From Algoriphagus sp. A40 (GTDB lineage: Bacteria; Bacteroidota; Bacteroidia; Cytophagales; Cyclobacteriaceae), in the NCBI RefSeq assembly GCF_002002735.1, contig NZ_MUNY01000043.1, positions 1 through 60,982 of the forward strand: DNA of 60,982 bases, written 5' to 3'. The notes under the pieces were generated by a model. The model was not told where the DNA came from. It saw only the letters and a program-made list of their open reading frames with translations, and did no database searches. Positions within the stretch are counted from its first letter, which is position 1, and each line of letters opens with the position of its first letter. Shown here in pieces: positions 44,313-54,366 of this stretch. A program made the position numbers and the translations under genes.

Positions 44313-47300
44313 TAAGTTCTTGCTAAGCTTCCCTTTTTAGAGGTGAGATATGTGTAAATGCCCGGGATAACAAACAGAGTCAAAATGGTCGCAAAGGTCA
44401 ATCCTCCAATAACGGCTGCACCCATAGGAACCCTGCTCTCTGCACCGGCGCCAAGTGCCAAAGCAATCGGCAAAATCCCCAAAATGGTAGACAAGCTTGT
44501 CATCAAAATAGGTCGGAATCGCGATACTGCGGCACCGAAAATAGCTTCCTCAACGCTAAATCCCATAGATTTCCGTTGGTTGGCAAATTCCACGATCAAA
44601 ATCCCATTTTTGGTCACCAGACCAATCAGCATAATTATACCAATTTGACTAAAGATATTCAGGGTGAAATCAAAGATCCAAAGAGTGGCAAGCGCACCAA
44701 AGATGGCAAGTGGTACCGTAAACATAATCGTAAGTGGATCAGTGAAACTTTCAAACTGGGCTGAAAGAACCAGATAGATCAAGACCAGGGCAAAGATGAA
44801 AGCAAACAACAAACTGTTGGAACTTTCGCGGAATTCCTTGGAAGCTCCGGCCACGTCTGTGGAATATGACCCGTCCAATACTTCTCCCGCGATCCGATCC
44901 ATTTCGTCCAAACCTGCGCCAATGGTATATCCTTCTGCAAGGTTTGCAGAAACGGTCGCACTTACGAAGCGGTTGAAACGATACAGTTGAGGAGGGGTAC
45001 TTTTTTCCAACACTTTGACCAAATTGTCCAATTGGACAAGCTGACCATTTCCTCCTCTTACATAAAGCATTCTCAGATTAACAGGTTCATTTCTATCCTG
45101 TATCCTCATTTCTCCAAGCACCTGATATTGCTTGCCGTTCATGATGAAATAGGCAAAACGCTGACCTGAATAAGAAAGCTGAAGCGTACGGGCAATTTCC
45201 TGAACCGACACACCCAAATTTCTGGCTTTTTCCCGATCGATCTCGATTTCAAGTTCAGGCTTGGTAAACTTCAGGTTGATATCGGTAAAGATGAATGCGG
45301 GGCTTTGGCCGGCCTTCTCCATGAAAGGAGGGATAACCTCTTTCAGTTTTTCCAGAGTAGGAGCCTGAATCACATATTGAACCGGTAGACCACCCCTGCG
45401 ATCACCTACTGATGGGGGTTGCTGAGCAAAAGCCCGAACGGAGGTAACATCTTTCAACTTGGCATTAATGCTACTGAAAATCTCCTGCTGGGTACGCGTC
45501 CGTTGGGATGCATCAGTAAGATATAATCGTACAAATCCTGAATTGGTATTTGCAGTACCAAAACCAGGAGAGGTGACTGTCGTAATAGAAATCCTTTCCT
45601 CTTGTGGAATTACCTCCGTCAATTCTTTGGCAAGTTCATCGACTACCTTATCCATGTAACCAAAAGTGGCTCCCTCGGGACCGGTTAAGTTCACTCGCAG
45701 TTCGCCACGGTCTTCGATGGGGACAAGCTCGGTTTGAAGTTGAGAGAAAAAGAAATAAATCCCCCCAATCATCACTAAGATAATCGGAAATGAAACCCAT
45801 TTCACTTTCATAAATTGAGAAAGGCTTCTGTCATACAGGTCATTCAACCAAACAAAAAACGGCTCTGTGAAGGTATAAATCGCGTTCTGCTTTTTCCTGT
45901 TTTTCAGCATTTTGGCACTCAGCATCGGGGTCATAGTCAATGCTACAAATGCGGAGATAATTACCGAACCGGCAACCACAATTCCGAATTCCCGGAAAAG
46001 CCGACCGGTGGTCCCAGTCAGGAAAATCACCGGAAGGAATACTGCCGCCAAAGCCACAGTAGTCGCAATTACCGCAAAGAAAATCTCCTCTGAACCTTCC
46101 TCGGCTGCTTTTTTGGGGCTTTCCCCTTTTTCAATTCTGGCGTAAATATTCTCAAGCACTACAATCGCGTCATCCACTACCAGACCGATGGAAAGGACTA
46201 TCCCCAACAACGTCAATACGTTGATGGAAAAATCCATAAGATACATAATGAAAAACACTCCTATCAAAGAAATCGGAATGGTAACCACTGGAATGAATGT
46301 AGTTCTCCAGTCTCTCAGAAAAACAAAAATGATCGCAACCACCAGGATAAATGCGGTGATGATGGTCTCTTCCACTTCGGCGATGGATTGCCTGATGTAA
46401 CTGGTACTGTCAAAGCCAATCTCCACTCCCACATCCGCAGGAAGGTCTTTTTTGATGAATTCAAGTCTACGGTAAAATTCGTCAGCAATCTCAATGTTGT
46501 TTGACCCAGGAAGCGGAACCAATACCACAGCTACCATGGGTACGCCATCTCTTCTCAGGAGCGTCTTTTCGTTCAGTGCAGACAACTCAGCAATACCAAT
46601 ATCCTGGAATCGGACAATGTTATTTTGATCCTCTTTGATGATCAGGTTATTGAATTCCTGAGGTGAGCTCAACCTGCTTTTTGTTCTTACGGAGAGCTCA
46701 ATACTCTCTCCTTCAATCCGCCCTGATGGCAATTCCACGTTCTCACTTTGTACCTTTTGAAGTACATCCAAAGGAGTAATTCCATACGAAGCCATTCTCA
46801 GAGGATCCATTCGGAGGCGGATGGCATATTGCTTTTCTCCCCAAATTTGAACTCTACTTACCCCAGGAATGGTCTGCAATCTCTCTTTGAAAATATTGGT
46901 GGCAATATCAGTGAGCTCCAACAAATTCCTGTTTTCACTTTTTACATTGATTGCCACAATAGGCTGGGAATCCGCATCAGATTTGGATACAACCGGAGGC
47001 TCGGCATCGGGAGGTAGGTTTCGCTGTGCACCGGCAACTTTGTCTCTCACATCGTTGGCCGCTGCTTCCAAATCACCTCCTACTTCAAATTCCACTGTAA
47101 TATTACTTCTGCCATCTGCAGAAGTCGAAGTCAGTGACTTGATCCCCTGGATACCGTTGATTTGCTCTTCCAATGGCTCGGTGATTTGAGCCAAAATAAC
47201 ATCTGCATTGGCTCCAACGTAACTTGTGCTCACATTGATCACAGGAGGATCCACACTCGGATATTCCCGAATACCTAAAAATGAAATCCCTATTGCTCCA

Positions 47301-47374
47301 AAAAGGAGAATCACCAAGGACATCACGATGGCCAAAACCGGCCTGTTGATACTGATTTGGGATAAACTAGCCAT
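44312..47374 (-). CDS. RND-family multidrug efflux permease (AcrB/MexB-like)
   Basis: A 1,020-aa inner-membrane proton antiporter of the hydrophobe/amphiphile efflux type. First transmembrane segment at residues 11-31, two large periplasmic loops, and TM clusters at about 335-540 and 860-1015. TM4 has the proton-relay Asp pair in GLVVDDAIVV, and TM10 has the Lys in GLVTKNGILIVEFAN. The length is as usual. The MFP ends 3 bp before it and the TolC partner follows with a 1-nt overlap. Substrates cannot be told from sequence. Confidence 0.93.
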   Translation of the reverse strand: MASLSQISINRPVLAIVMSLVILLFGAIGISFLGIREYPSVDPPVINVSTSYVGANADVILAQITEPLEEQINGIQGIKSLTSTSADGRSNITVEFEVGGDLEAAANDVRDKVAGAQRNLPPDAEPPVVSKSDADSQPIVAINVKSENRNLLELTDIATNIFKERLQTIPGVSRVQIWGEKQYAIRLRMDPLRMASYGITPLDVLQKVQSENVELPSGRIEGESIELSVRTKSRLSSPQEFNNLIIKEDQNNIVRFQDIGIAELSALNEKTLLRRDGVPMVAVVLVPLPGSNNIEIADEFYRRLEFIKKDLPADVGVEIGFDSTSYIRQSIAEVEETIITAFILVVAIIFVFLRDWRTTFIPVVTIPISLIGVFFIMYLMDFSINVLTLLGIVLSIGLVVDDAIVVLENIYARIEKGESPKKAAEEGSEEIFFAVIATTVALAAVFLPVIFLTGTTGRLFREFGIVVAGSVIISAFVALTMTPMLSAKMLKNRKKQNAIYTFTEPFFVWLNDLYDRSLSQFMKVKWVSFPIILVMIGGIYFFFSQLQTELVPIEDRGELRVNLTGPEGATFGYMDKVVDELAKELTEVIPQEERISITTVTSPGFGTANTNSGFVRLYLTDASQRTRTQQEIFSSINAKLKDVTSVRAFAQQPPSVGDRRGGLPVQYVIQAPTLEKLKEVIPPFMEKAGQSPAFIFTDINLKFTKPELEIEIDREKARNLGVSVQEIARTLQLSYSGQRFAYFIMNGKQYQVLGEMRIQDRNEPVNLRMLYVRGGNGQLVQLDNLVKVLEKSTPPQLYRFNRFVSATVSANLAEGYTIGAGLDEMDRIAGEVLDGSYSTDVAGASKEFRESSNSLLFAFIFALVLIYLVLSAQFESFTDPLTIMFTVPLAIFGALATLWIFDFTLNIFSQIGIIMLIGLVTKNGILIVEFANQRKSMGFSVEEAIFGAAVSRFRPILMTSLSTILGILPIALALGAGAESRVPMGAAVIGGLTFATILTLFVIPGIYTYLTSKKGSLART

Positions 47375-47377
47375 TGC

Positions 47378-48460
47378 TTAGTTAATTTGACTCGGTTTGA
47401 TTGGCATACCCTGCCTTACCTGCATTACACCTGTGGTGAGTACCAGATCCCCTTCGTTCAATCCCGAAATGACCTGTACCTGAGACTCTGTTCTAGTTCC
47501 AATTTCAATCTGACGCGCTTCAGCTTTGTTGTCTGCTCCTACTATGAAAACTTTGTAACCGGAAAGCTCCGGGATAACGGCTTCAGCCGGAACCATCAGC
47601 GCACTTTCTGTCACGTTCAGAATAAACCGAATTTTCACAAACATACCCGGAAGGAATCTGCCGCTCTTATTGGGACTTTGAGCTCTCAATTTCAAGGTTC
47701 GTGTGGCCAAATCAATCTGAGGTTCAAAAGCATATACAGTCCCCTGGACTTCCTCTTTGGCGTCTTCATTTGAGAAATAGATCGGAGATCCGACGTTCAC
47801 CTGAGTGGCATATCGCTCCGGAATTGAGAATTCGATTTTTATAGGGTCAATATTGACAACGGAGGTGATCACGTCATTGGTACCGATAACGCTTCCCTCA
47901 CTGATCATTCTCAATCCCAACATTCCATTGAAAGGAGCTCGGATCACTGTTTTTGAAAGTTGGGCTTCCACCAATTTGATATCCGCCAAGGCGGTATTGA
48001 ACTGATTGAGTGCGATGTCATATTCCTCCTGTGAAATCGCTTCCCGAGCAAGCAACTGTTTTTGTCTGTTTTCCTGAGTTTCAAAAAGCTTCTGCGTGTA
48101 TTGAAGTCGCTGATACTGTGCCTGAAGCTGATCATCGTTGAGATAGATCAGGGGAGTACCTTTGGTGACAAACTGACCTTCTTTGAATGCGATCCTGCTT
48201 ACCAAACCGGAAATTTCAGACCGAAGATTAACCGATTCATTGGGAAGAATTGTACCGGTTACCTGGAGTTGTGTCTGGAGAGTGTCTTTTTTAAGCAATA
48301 TAACATTGACAGGAATGGGCTGATCTGATCCTCCGCCACCCGAACCTGAGGCAGTAGCGGGGGCAATTTCTTCTTTGAGATTAAGTCTTGGATAGAAAAA
48401 TGCAATCGCTGCAATCAGTACAATTCCTACTATAAGGGCAATTTTGGTTTGTTTTTTCAT
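47378..48460 (-). CDS. RND periplasmic adaptor (membrane fusion protein)
   Basis: A 360-aa adaptor that bridges the RND permease and outer-membrane channel. It has an N-terminal membrane anchor (ALIVGIVLIAAIAFFYP), then a Gly-Ser linker (GSGGGGS) and a barrel-sandwich half (VNLRSEISGLVSRIAFKEGQFVTKGTPL). A helical hairpin (about 110-160), the second half (KTVIRAPFNGMLGLRMISEGSVI) and beta-barrel segments follow. It lies 18 bp after the hydrolase gene and 3 bp before the permease. Confidence 0.92.
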   Translation of the reverse strand: MKKQTKIALIVGIVLIAAIAFFYPRLNLKEEIAPATASGSGGGGSDQPIPVNVILLKKDTLQTQLQVTGTILPNESVNLRSEISGLVSRIAFKEGQFVTKGTPLIYLNDDQLQAQYQRLQYTQKLFETQENRQKQLLAREAISQEEYDIALNQFNTALADIKLVEAQLSKTVIRAPFNGMLGLRMISEGSVIGTNDVITSVVNIDPIKIEFSIPERYATQVNVGSPIYFSNEDAKEEVQGTVYAFEPQIDLATRTLKLRAQSPNKSGRFLPGMFVKIRFILNVTESALMVPAEAVIPELSGYKVFIVGADNKAEARQIEIGTRTESQVQVISGLNEGDLVLTTGVMQVRQGMPIKPSQIN

Positions 48461-48478
48461 TGAAAGCTGGATGACTGG

Positions 48479-49261
48479 TTACTGTTGGTTTTTAATAAAA
48501 GCCAGAGATAGATGATTGAATTGGTCGGGCTGCTCCACATTGACGACGTGGCCGCACTTCTCAAGAATAGTGAGAATTGAGTTTTTGTGAATTTTGACCA
48601 GATTTTTAACGGGTTCCAAAAACATGACATCCTGGTCACCCATCACATAAAGCGTTGGGATGCCCAGGTCTTTTTCCTTAAAGAATTTCAGCAACGGATT
48701 GATTTCACTGGTCAGCTTAAACCATCGGATAAATTCTTTTTGACAAAGTTTCTGAGCCTCGAGAATAAAGAGATTACGTGACTCAGCATGTTGTTTTCTC
48801 GGCATGATGACAAAAGCAAACAACCGGTAGAGCCACATATAGGGGATCACCTGCTTGAAGGTATTTCCCAAAAAGACTAAAACCCGGCTTTGAACATTGA
48901 GTCTGGTCACAGCTCCAGCCATTACCAGCGACTTCACCCGTTTCGGTTCAAGTTCGGCCAGCTGCCTGGCAAGGATTGTTCCCATAGACACCCCCATGAA
49001 ATGGGCTGGAGGGGTTTGTAGGTGATCCAAAACCTCTATGATATCGTGGGTGACGGCTTCAAAGGTATATTTATCGCTCCAGATAGCCTGGGGAAGGTCA
49101 ATTGACTTTCCATGTCCTCTGAGATCAATCAGGAGGAGGTTAAATTCTTTTTTGAAGTCTTTTAGCTGCTTATACCAAACCGCAGATGAGCCTCCGGCAC
49201 CATGGATGAATACCACCCATTGTGTACTCTGCGGATGTATAAATTCTTTGTAATACAACAT
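48479..49261 (-). CDS. Alpha/beta-fold hydrolase
   Basis: A 260-aa cytoplasmic-type protein, no signal peptide. The oxyanion region HGAGGSSAVWY is followed by the nucleophile elbow GVSMG (Ser92), an acid in GDQD (Asp209 or Asp211) and the His of CGHVVN (His238). This makes a complete catalytic triad. The substrate is unknown. It is the first gene of the apparent operon with the MFP, RND and TolC genes (18 bp to the next start). Confidence 0.85.
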   Translation of the reverse strand: MLYYKEFIHPQSTQWVVFIHGAGGSSAVWYKQLKDFKKEFNLLLIDLRGHGKSIDLPQAIWSDKYTFEAVTHDIIEVLDHLQTPPAHFMGVSMGTILARQLAELEPKRVKSLVMAGAVTRLNVQSRVLVFLGNTFKQVIPYMWLYRLFAFVIMPRKQHAESRNLFILEAQKLCQKEFIRWFKLTSEINPLLKFFKEKDLGIPTLYVMGDQDVMFLEPVKNLVKIHKNSILTILEKCGHVVNVEQPDQFNHLSLAFIKNQQ

Positions 49262-49435
49262 AACAGCTTAGACTCCCAAAAAGGATAAAAGTTTACCGGA
49301 TAGCTAAAATACGGCATATTAAGACCAAGGATAAATAAAAGATACTGGTGGCAAATCTTCGCTATCAATGGGAAAAAAAGGGGATGCTAATTTGGAATTC
49401 CTGTTTTTCAACAAATTTTCTCCTGAAGTTTTGAT

Positions 49436-50500
49436 TTAGAGTGACCAACCGATGGTTGTTTGAAAAATGTAATCCAACTCAGAGGCTCCTTCGGTTGGTT
49501 GATTATCATAGTTCATAGTAGTCCCGACTTTAAAATAAAGGTCAAACTTGAACTCGTACCGGATATCAAATTTGAAGTCAGTTCTCAATCGACCCTTTTC
49601 CGTCATGCTTGGGTAGACTGTCACATTGGTCAAGAGATCCAGGTCTCCAATATCGAAGATATTATACTGGGCTCCCAGAAATGCCTCCCCGGATTGTGTG
49701 GCTTTCTCATCACCCTGGAATTTTTCATTGTTGAAGTTGACTCCGGCAGAAAAACCCAGGTAAGACCTATTGGTGTGGACTACGTAATTTCCTACACCCA
49801 CCATGTTGGAGGTTCTCAGATCAATAAGCTGTTCTGTATTAGAGAGCATATTAAGAGAGTATATCAAATACCAATCCTTTGGCAGGAAATAATTGTAAAT
49901 GGCTCCAACTTCCGTTCGCTTGATTGGTTCGACATCGTCCTGTGTTGATCTCAGCGCGTTAAAAGTAAGATTGCCTTTCCAGCGATCTGCAAGATATCCA
50001 ACACCTGCATTGAAGGTTAACTGCCGTAAATTATTCGCTTTGGTGAGGTTAGTTCCAATGTCAAAATTCAAAGAAAGTCTACTCCAAAAGCCCTCATCCA
50101 AAGCGTTGAGATAAACAATCTGATTCCTGGGAACTTCTACTTTGCCACCTACAGGTTGTTCAATATCTTCCCGGTTTTTGGAAAATTTTAAAACCAAATC
50201 AGGCATTACAGCATCAATTCCGATAATACTGTCATTAATGCTACGGATTTTCCCGTTGTATCGGCTCCCGTCTGAGATTGTGATCAGGTAATTTGTTTTG
50301 GAATACACACGCTTGATATTGCCCCACTTGATCTTGAAGTCCACATCGGAATAGTCGGTTTCAATGCCGAGTATATTTTTATTCATACTCTTGATCTCGC
50401 CGATAATCAAGTCGTTGTTGCTCAGCACGAGGGTATCGGTCTGGGCGTTCACCCCACTTACGACAAAGAAAAGGAGTGAAAAAATCTTCCACATTTTCAT
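49436..50500 (-). CDS. DUF481-like outer-membrane beta-barrel protein
   Basis: A 354-aa protein with a signal peptide (cut after VNAQ). Residues 22-120 contain short repeated beta segments (DTLVLSNNDLIIGEIKSM, and later SDGSRYNGKIRSI). From about 135 to the end is a beta-barrel-like region with alternating strands (NFDIGTNLTKANNLRQLTFNAGVGY), ending in an aromatic/hydrophobic TTIGWSL. This fits DUF481, 'salt-induced outer membrane protein'-like; function not established. It stands alone, 174 bp before the hydrolase operon. Confidence 0.75.
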   Translation of the reverse strand: MKMWKIFSLLFFVVSGVNAQTDTLVLSNNDLIIGEIKSMNKNILGIETDYSDVDFKIKWGNIKRVYSKTNYLITISDGSRYNGKIRSINDSIIGIDAVMPDLVLKFSKNREDIEQPVGGKVEVPRNQIVYLNALDEGFWSRLSLNFDIGTNLTKANNLRQLTFNAGVGYLADRWKGNLTFNALRSTQDDVEPIKRTEVGAIYNYFLPKDWYLIYSLNMLSNTEQLIDLRTSNMVGVGNYVVHTNRSYLGFSAGVNFNNEKFQGDEKATQSGEAFLGAQYNIFDIGDLDLLTNVTVYPSMTEKGRLRTDFKFDIRYEFKFDLYFKVGTTMNYDNQPTEGASELDYIFQTTIGWSL

Positions 50501-50679
50501 AGAAACAGCTTTTTATTTTAAGAATTAGAATTTAGGCCTTTTTGCCTCTTCATAGACTTACAAAAATTATCTAAACAGAAAGCCCGAAGAAGTCCGGAAT
50601 TCCTGGTAGTTAGATTCTCCAATTGACCTATTAGCAGATGCTAAAATTGCCCTATCAGATGGGAGAAAAATACAAAAAA

Positions 50680-50706
50680 AAAGCGCCACAACTATTGTGG
50701 CGCTTT
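50680..50706 (-). terminator. Terminator of the TonB-dependent receptor gene
   Basis: Perfect 11-bp stem AAAGCGCCACA / TGTGGCGCTTT with a 5-nt loop, 21 bp after the stop, followed on the minus strand by a run of eight T. Confidence 0.9.
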
Positions 50707-50727
50707 AATTCTGATTTAAATCATATT

Positions 50728-53700
50728 TTAATTGAAGATGTATCTCAGACCAAATTGCATTCTCCAAACGTCATTTACGTTGGCGGAAGGAGTGTAGGTC
50801 TCAGAGATAAGGTCCGCTCCAAAGTTTCTAAGTCTATATTGCGATACACCTTGAGCGTTTGCCGGTCCACCCTGAGCAGTGGAAGGTACCACCAGAGGCT
50901 GAGTAGATCTGAAGGTCTGGCTGAGTCCCCAATCTGGGTTTAGCAAGTTGCCAACGTTCAAGATATCCAAACGAAATTCCAAGGTATTGCGCTTGCCTCT
51001 GATGTTGGTAAACAACTGCTGCGCAAAAGTAAAGTCCGCTCTTGAAACCATTGGCATGATCACAGCACCTCTTTCTGCATATTTACCACGATTCTCTCTC
51101 AAGTATTCATCCTGCTGAATGTACGCTTCCCAAGCATCTTTTTGCTGCTGTGCTGTGAAAGTCACCGGCTGCCCTGAAACAGTTACAGTGTACTGCTGGA
51201 AGTTCATTTCGTCGGTATTTTTGTGAATGTAGAGCAGGTCATTTGCTGTACCACCATCACCGTTCATATCACCACCGAATACATAGCTGGCGTTACCGAT
51301 AGTTCTGGTCTCCCAGAAAAGGGACACCGAAGTGTTACCAAATTTGAAAATGTCCTTGCTGTAGCTTACTACTGCAAATGCTCTATGTCCAAGGTTGTTT
51401 GAAGAGAACCCTAGGCTTGGGTTATTTGGATCTTCAGAAATGGCATTTCCAAACCAAGTACCAGCTGCAATGGATCCAGGATCGACAGTATTTTTGGACT
51501 CTCCATAGCTATAGGCTGCTTTGACAAAAAGTCCATTTGCAAATGGTCTTTCCAAAGAAACTGAAGCTACCCAAGAATTACCCACTGCCTGATTAGCCAA
51601 AACTATAGCATTAGGAATATTATTGTTAATCCTGTTTCGAGTCCATCTTGCTCTGTCATCCGGGCCTGTGAATCTTGTTTGCTGCACAGGTAGGTTACCG
51701 TTGTAATAGGCGACTCCGTTTACATCAGCGCTATAGATGAATTCACCAGTGGCGACTATTCCACCTGGAAGTTGCTGATCAATACCGATGTTTGATCTCC
51801 AAACCTGAGGGAATTTAAAGGTAGACTCGGTCAAAGCCAATTCGTAGGAAGAAGCAGGAGCACCAGTAACCTCCGTAGGCTTATAGGCGTTTGGATCAGG
51901 GTTGAATGGTCTGGTAGTAGTATTGTCAGCCTGAGCAAAGCCAGTTAGGATACCGTTGTTACCCACTTGGTTGGAAATCCATACATATGCTGGACGTCCG
52001 GTGAAAATACCAGTTCCACCCCGTACTTGGGTCTTCAGGTTGCTGAATACATCCCAGTTGAAACCTACTCTTGGGGACCAAAGAATATTGGGATCCGGAA
52101 GTTTGTCAGTTCTGAATTGAACATAGGCACTTCCTGGATTTCTGAAATACAAATCTTCCACAGCCTCATTTCTCAAGGCAGTCTCTCCAAAGAATGGGAC
52201 GTCCATTCTCAAACCAAAAGTACCTTTGATATTGCTTCTAAACTGGATTTCGTCCTGCAAATAGAAGCCAAGGTAATCGACCTCAAGAGGCTGAATTGGC
52301 TTCTCTGAACCTGGAATATTGTTCCATCTCACCTGGAATCTTCTCAGGTTAACGTTAGAAGGTGTTGCATTTCCATTTGCCAAAAAGTTATTGGCATCCT
52401 TGTAGAAATCATCCAGTGAGTTATACACATAGACTGACTGAGATCCTGGGAAGAATACGTTTTCAGATTCATAGCGCTCATAGCTAAACCCTGCAGTAAT
52501 GGTGTGCTTTCCTGCAAAAATCTGGAGGTTGTCCTGAATCTGGAAAGTCTTATATCTCAATTCGTTGTTTGGAGTGAAGGGCTCAAAACCAAAAGCCATG
52601 TAAGTGGAACCGTTATTCAAAATATCCACCATTGGGAAGAAAGTGCCTTTAGAACCACGGCTTTCGTCCTGATAGGTGTACCCTACGATCAAGCTGTTGG
52701 TCATGTTGGTTCTGAGCCTGGAGTTCAATTCAGCCACAAACGAACGGATGTTTTCCATGATGCTGTAATCCGAATTTTGGAAGCTCATGGATTCTGATCT
52801 CAAGTTTCTGTTTCCAAAACCGAGCGAAGTGGAATTGGACATCAATACATCAGTAGAGGAATCAAGATGGTTGTATCTCAAGCTGAGCTTGTTCTTGTCG
52901 TTGATGTTATAGTCCAATTTCACCAAAAACTTAGTACCAACAGTCTCATTGTCATAGTCCTGATATGGACCTGTCTCGTAGTTAAATTTATCTCTCAAGA
53001 AGGTGCTCACTCCATCAAGGTCTGATGCCAGTACTCTGGTCACATTTCCTTCAATTGGCTCATTACCGCTATTTGCTCTCCAGGTAGTGCCTGGACGGGC
53101 TTCTGCCTCGTCTTCAAATGATGCGAAAAAGAACAATTTGTCCTTGATGATGGGACCTCCTACACGGAAACCGATTTGGCTGTAGTTAAAATCACCAGGA
53201 TTGAATGTGTTTTCACCTGCTTCAGTTCCTACGTTGTTGTTATTTCTCCAGAAATAATAGGCAGAACCTGAAAATTCATTGGTGCCTGAACGAGTAACTG
53301 TATTTACACCTGCACCTGTGAAGTTACCTTGTCTAACGTCATAGGGAGCCACGTTGACCGAGATTTGCTCGATTGCATCCAAAGAGATAGGAGATACCCC
53401 TGTACGACCACCTGGATTGCTTCCGCTACCTAGACCGAAAGAGTTGTTGAAATATGAACCGTCAACCGTGATGTTATTCAATCTTGAGTCCTGACCTGCA
53501 AATGACTGTCCGTTAGATTGAGGAGTAAGTCGGGTGAAGTCATTGATGTTTCTGGAAATGGTAGGCAGTTTACTGATTGCCTGGTTGTCAATAGAGGTAT
53601 TGGCGCCAGTCCTTTCACTGGAAAACAGGTTGTTGGCACTTGCGGTCACCAAAACTTCAGAAAGTTCCTGTCCGTCTTCCACTAAGATCACATTCACATT

Positions 53701-54018
53701 GGAAAACACCCCAAGGGAAAGAACGATTCCTTCTACATCCTGAGTGGTAAAACCGATAAATGAAACAGATAGTCGGTATGGACCACCTACTCTCATGCCT
53801 GGGATAGAATACTTGCCATCAAGATTTGATACCGCGCCATAGCGGGTACCGGACGGAAGGTGGGTTGCAACAACGTTCGCTCCGGGAAGCGGCTGACCAT
53901 TTGCTTCTGTCACTACACCCGAGATCCCGGAAGTAGTAACACCCTGTGACAATGCAATCCCTGTGGTGAACACAAGAAACATCACTGTCAACAAGTTTTT
54001 CAGTAAATTTTTCCTCAT
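50728..54018 (-). CDS. Oar-like TonB-dependent receptor with carboxypeptidase-regulatory domain
   Basis: A 1,096-aa outer-membrane receptor. Start 54018 is chosen over an in-frame ATG at 54081 because it opens directly on a signal peptide (MRKNLLKNLL ... TGIALSQ) and because the promoter -7 element overlaps the longer version. Residues about 30-110 form a carboxypeptidase-regulatory-like domain (SGVVTEANGQPLPGANVV ... NLDGKYSIPG). A plug follows (LNNITVDGSYFNNSFG; VNTVTRSGTNEFSGSAYYF), then a long barrel ending in MQFGLRYIFN. It fits the Oar/OmpA-related group rather than SusC proteins. No SusD partner is present, so the substrate is unknown. Terminator and promoter are both clear. Confidence 0.92.
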   Translation of the reverse strand: MRKNLLKNLLTVMFLVFTTGIALSQGVTTSGISGVVTEANGQPLPGANVVATHLPSGTRYGAVSNLDGKYSIPGMRVGGPYRLSVSFIGFTTQDVEGIVLSLGVFSNVNVILVEDGQELSEVLVTASANNLFSSERTGANTSIDNQAISKLPTISRNINDFTRLTPQSNGQSFAGQDSRLNNITVDGSYFNNSFGLGSGSNPGGRTGVSPISLDAIEQISVNVAPYDVRQGNFTGAGVNTVTRSGTNEFSGSAYYFWRNNNNVGTEAGENTFNPGDFNYSQIGFRVGGPIIKDKLFFFASFEDEAEARPGTTWRANSGNEPIEGNVTRVLASDLDGVSTFLRDKFNYETGPYQDYDNETVGTKFLVKLDYNINDKNKLSLRYNHLDSSTDVLMSNSTSLGFGNRNLRSESMSFQNSDYSIMENIRSFVAELNSRLRTNMTNSLIVGYTYQDESRGSKGTFFPMVDILNNGSTYMAFGFEPFTPNNELRYKTFQIQDNLQIFAGKHTITAGFSYERYESENVFFPGSQSVYVYNSLDDFYKDANNFLANGNATPSNVNLRRFQVRWNNIPGSEKPIQPLEVDYLGFYLQDEIQFRSNIKGTFGLRMDVPFFGETALRNEAVEDLYFRNPGSAYVQFRTDKLPDPNILWSPRVGFNWDVFSNLKTQVRGGTGIFTGRPAYVWISNQVGNNGILTGFAQADNTTTRPFNPDPNAYKPTEVTGAPASSYELALTESTFKFPQVWRSNIGIDQQLPGGIVATGEFIYSADVNGVAYYNGNLPVQQTRFTGPDDRARWTRNRINNNIPNAIVLANQAVGNSWVASVSLERPFANGLFVKAAYSYGESKNTVDPGSIAAGTWFGNAISEDPNNPSLGFSSNNLGHRAFAVVSYSKDIFKFGNTSVSLFWETRTIGNASYVFGGDMNGDGGTANDLLYIHKNTDEMNFQQYTVTVSGQPVTFTAQQQKDAWEAYIQQDEYLRENRGKYAERGAVIMPMVSRADFTFAQQLFTNIRGKRNTLEFRLDILNVGNLLNPDWGLSQTFRSTQPLVVPSTAQGGPANAQGVSQYRLRNFGADLISETYTPSANVNDVWRMQFGLRYIFN

Positions 54019-54062
54019 AAGTTTTTGTTTAGGTGAAAGTAGGTTTTGATTGAAAATCTCTG

Positions 54063-54070
54063 CAAATGTA
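54063..54070 (-). promoter_or_regulatory. -7 element for the TonB-dependent receptor gene
   Basis: Minus strand TACATTTG, an exact match to TAnnTTTG, about 45 nt before the chosen ATG. No clean -33 element was found. The rest of 54071-54333 is AT-rich and I see nothing else in it. Confidence 0.55.
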
Positions 54071-54333
54071 AGATTGGCCACCTGATCCTTAGGGTAGTAA
54101 ACGTTAAGTTTTGCAGCTCAAATTTCACATTTTTTAACGAAAGCTTAACACCCCTCTCTGAACAATTTTTATAATTTTTATCGTCAAACAATCAAGTTTT
54201 TAAAGTCGTTTCAAAAGAAGTCAATAAAAAATTCAAAATTTGTAAGAGATTTTGACCCTAATCATGAAAACTGCACATTTCTCAAACTCCGAATAAGAAC
54301 TTTGTCAAATCATTTTTTGGCAGCTAATTCGAT

Positions 54334-54341
54334 TATATTTG
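54334..54341 (+). promoter_or_regulatory. -7 element for the YhhN-family gene
   Basis: TATATTTG, an exact TAnnTTTG match, 25 nt before the TTG start at 54367. A TTGG lies 14 nt upstream, closer than the usual 19-21 nt spacing. Confidence 0.55.
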
Positions 54342-54366
54342 GGTCGAAACACAGAATATTATTCCC

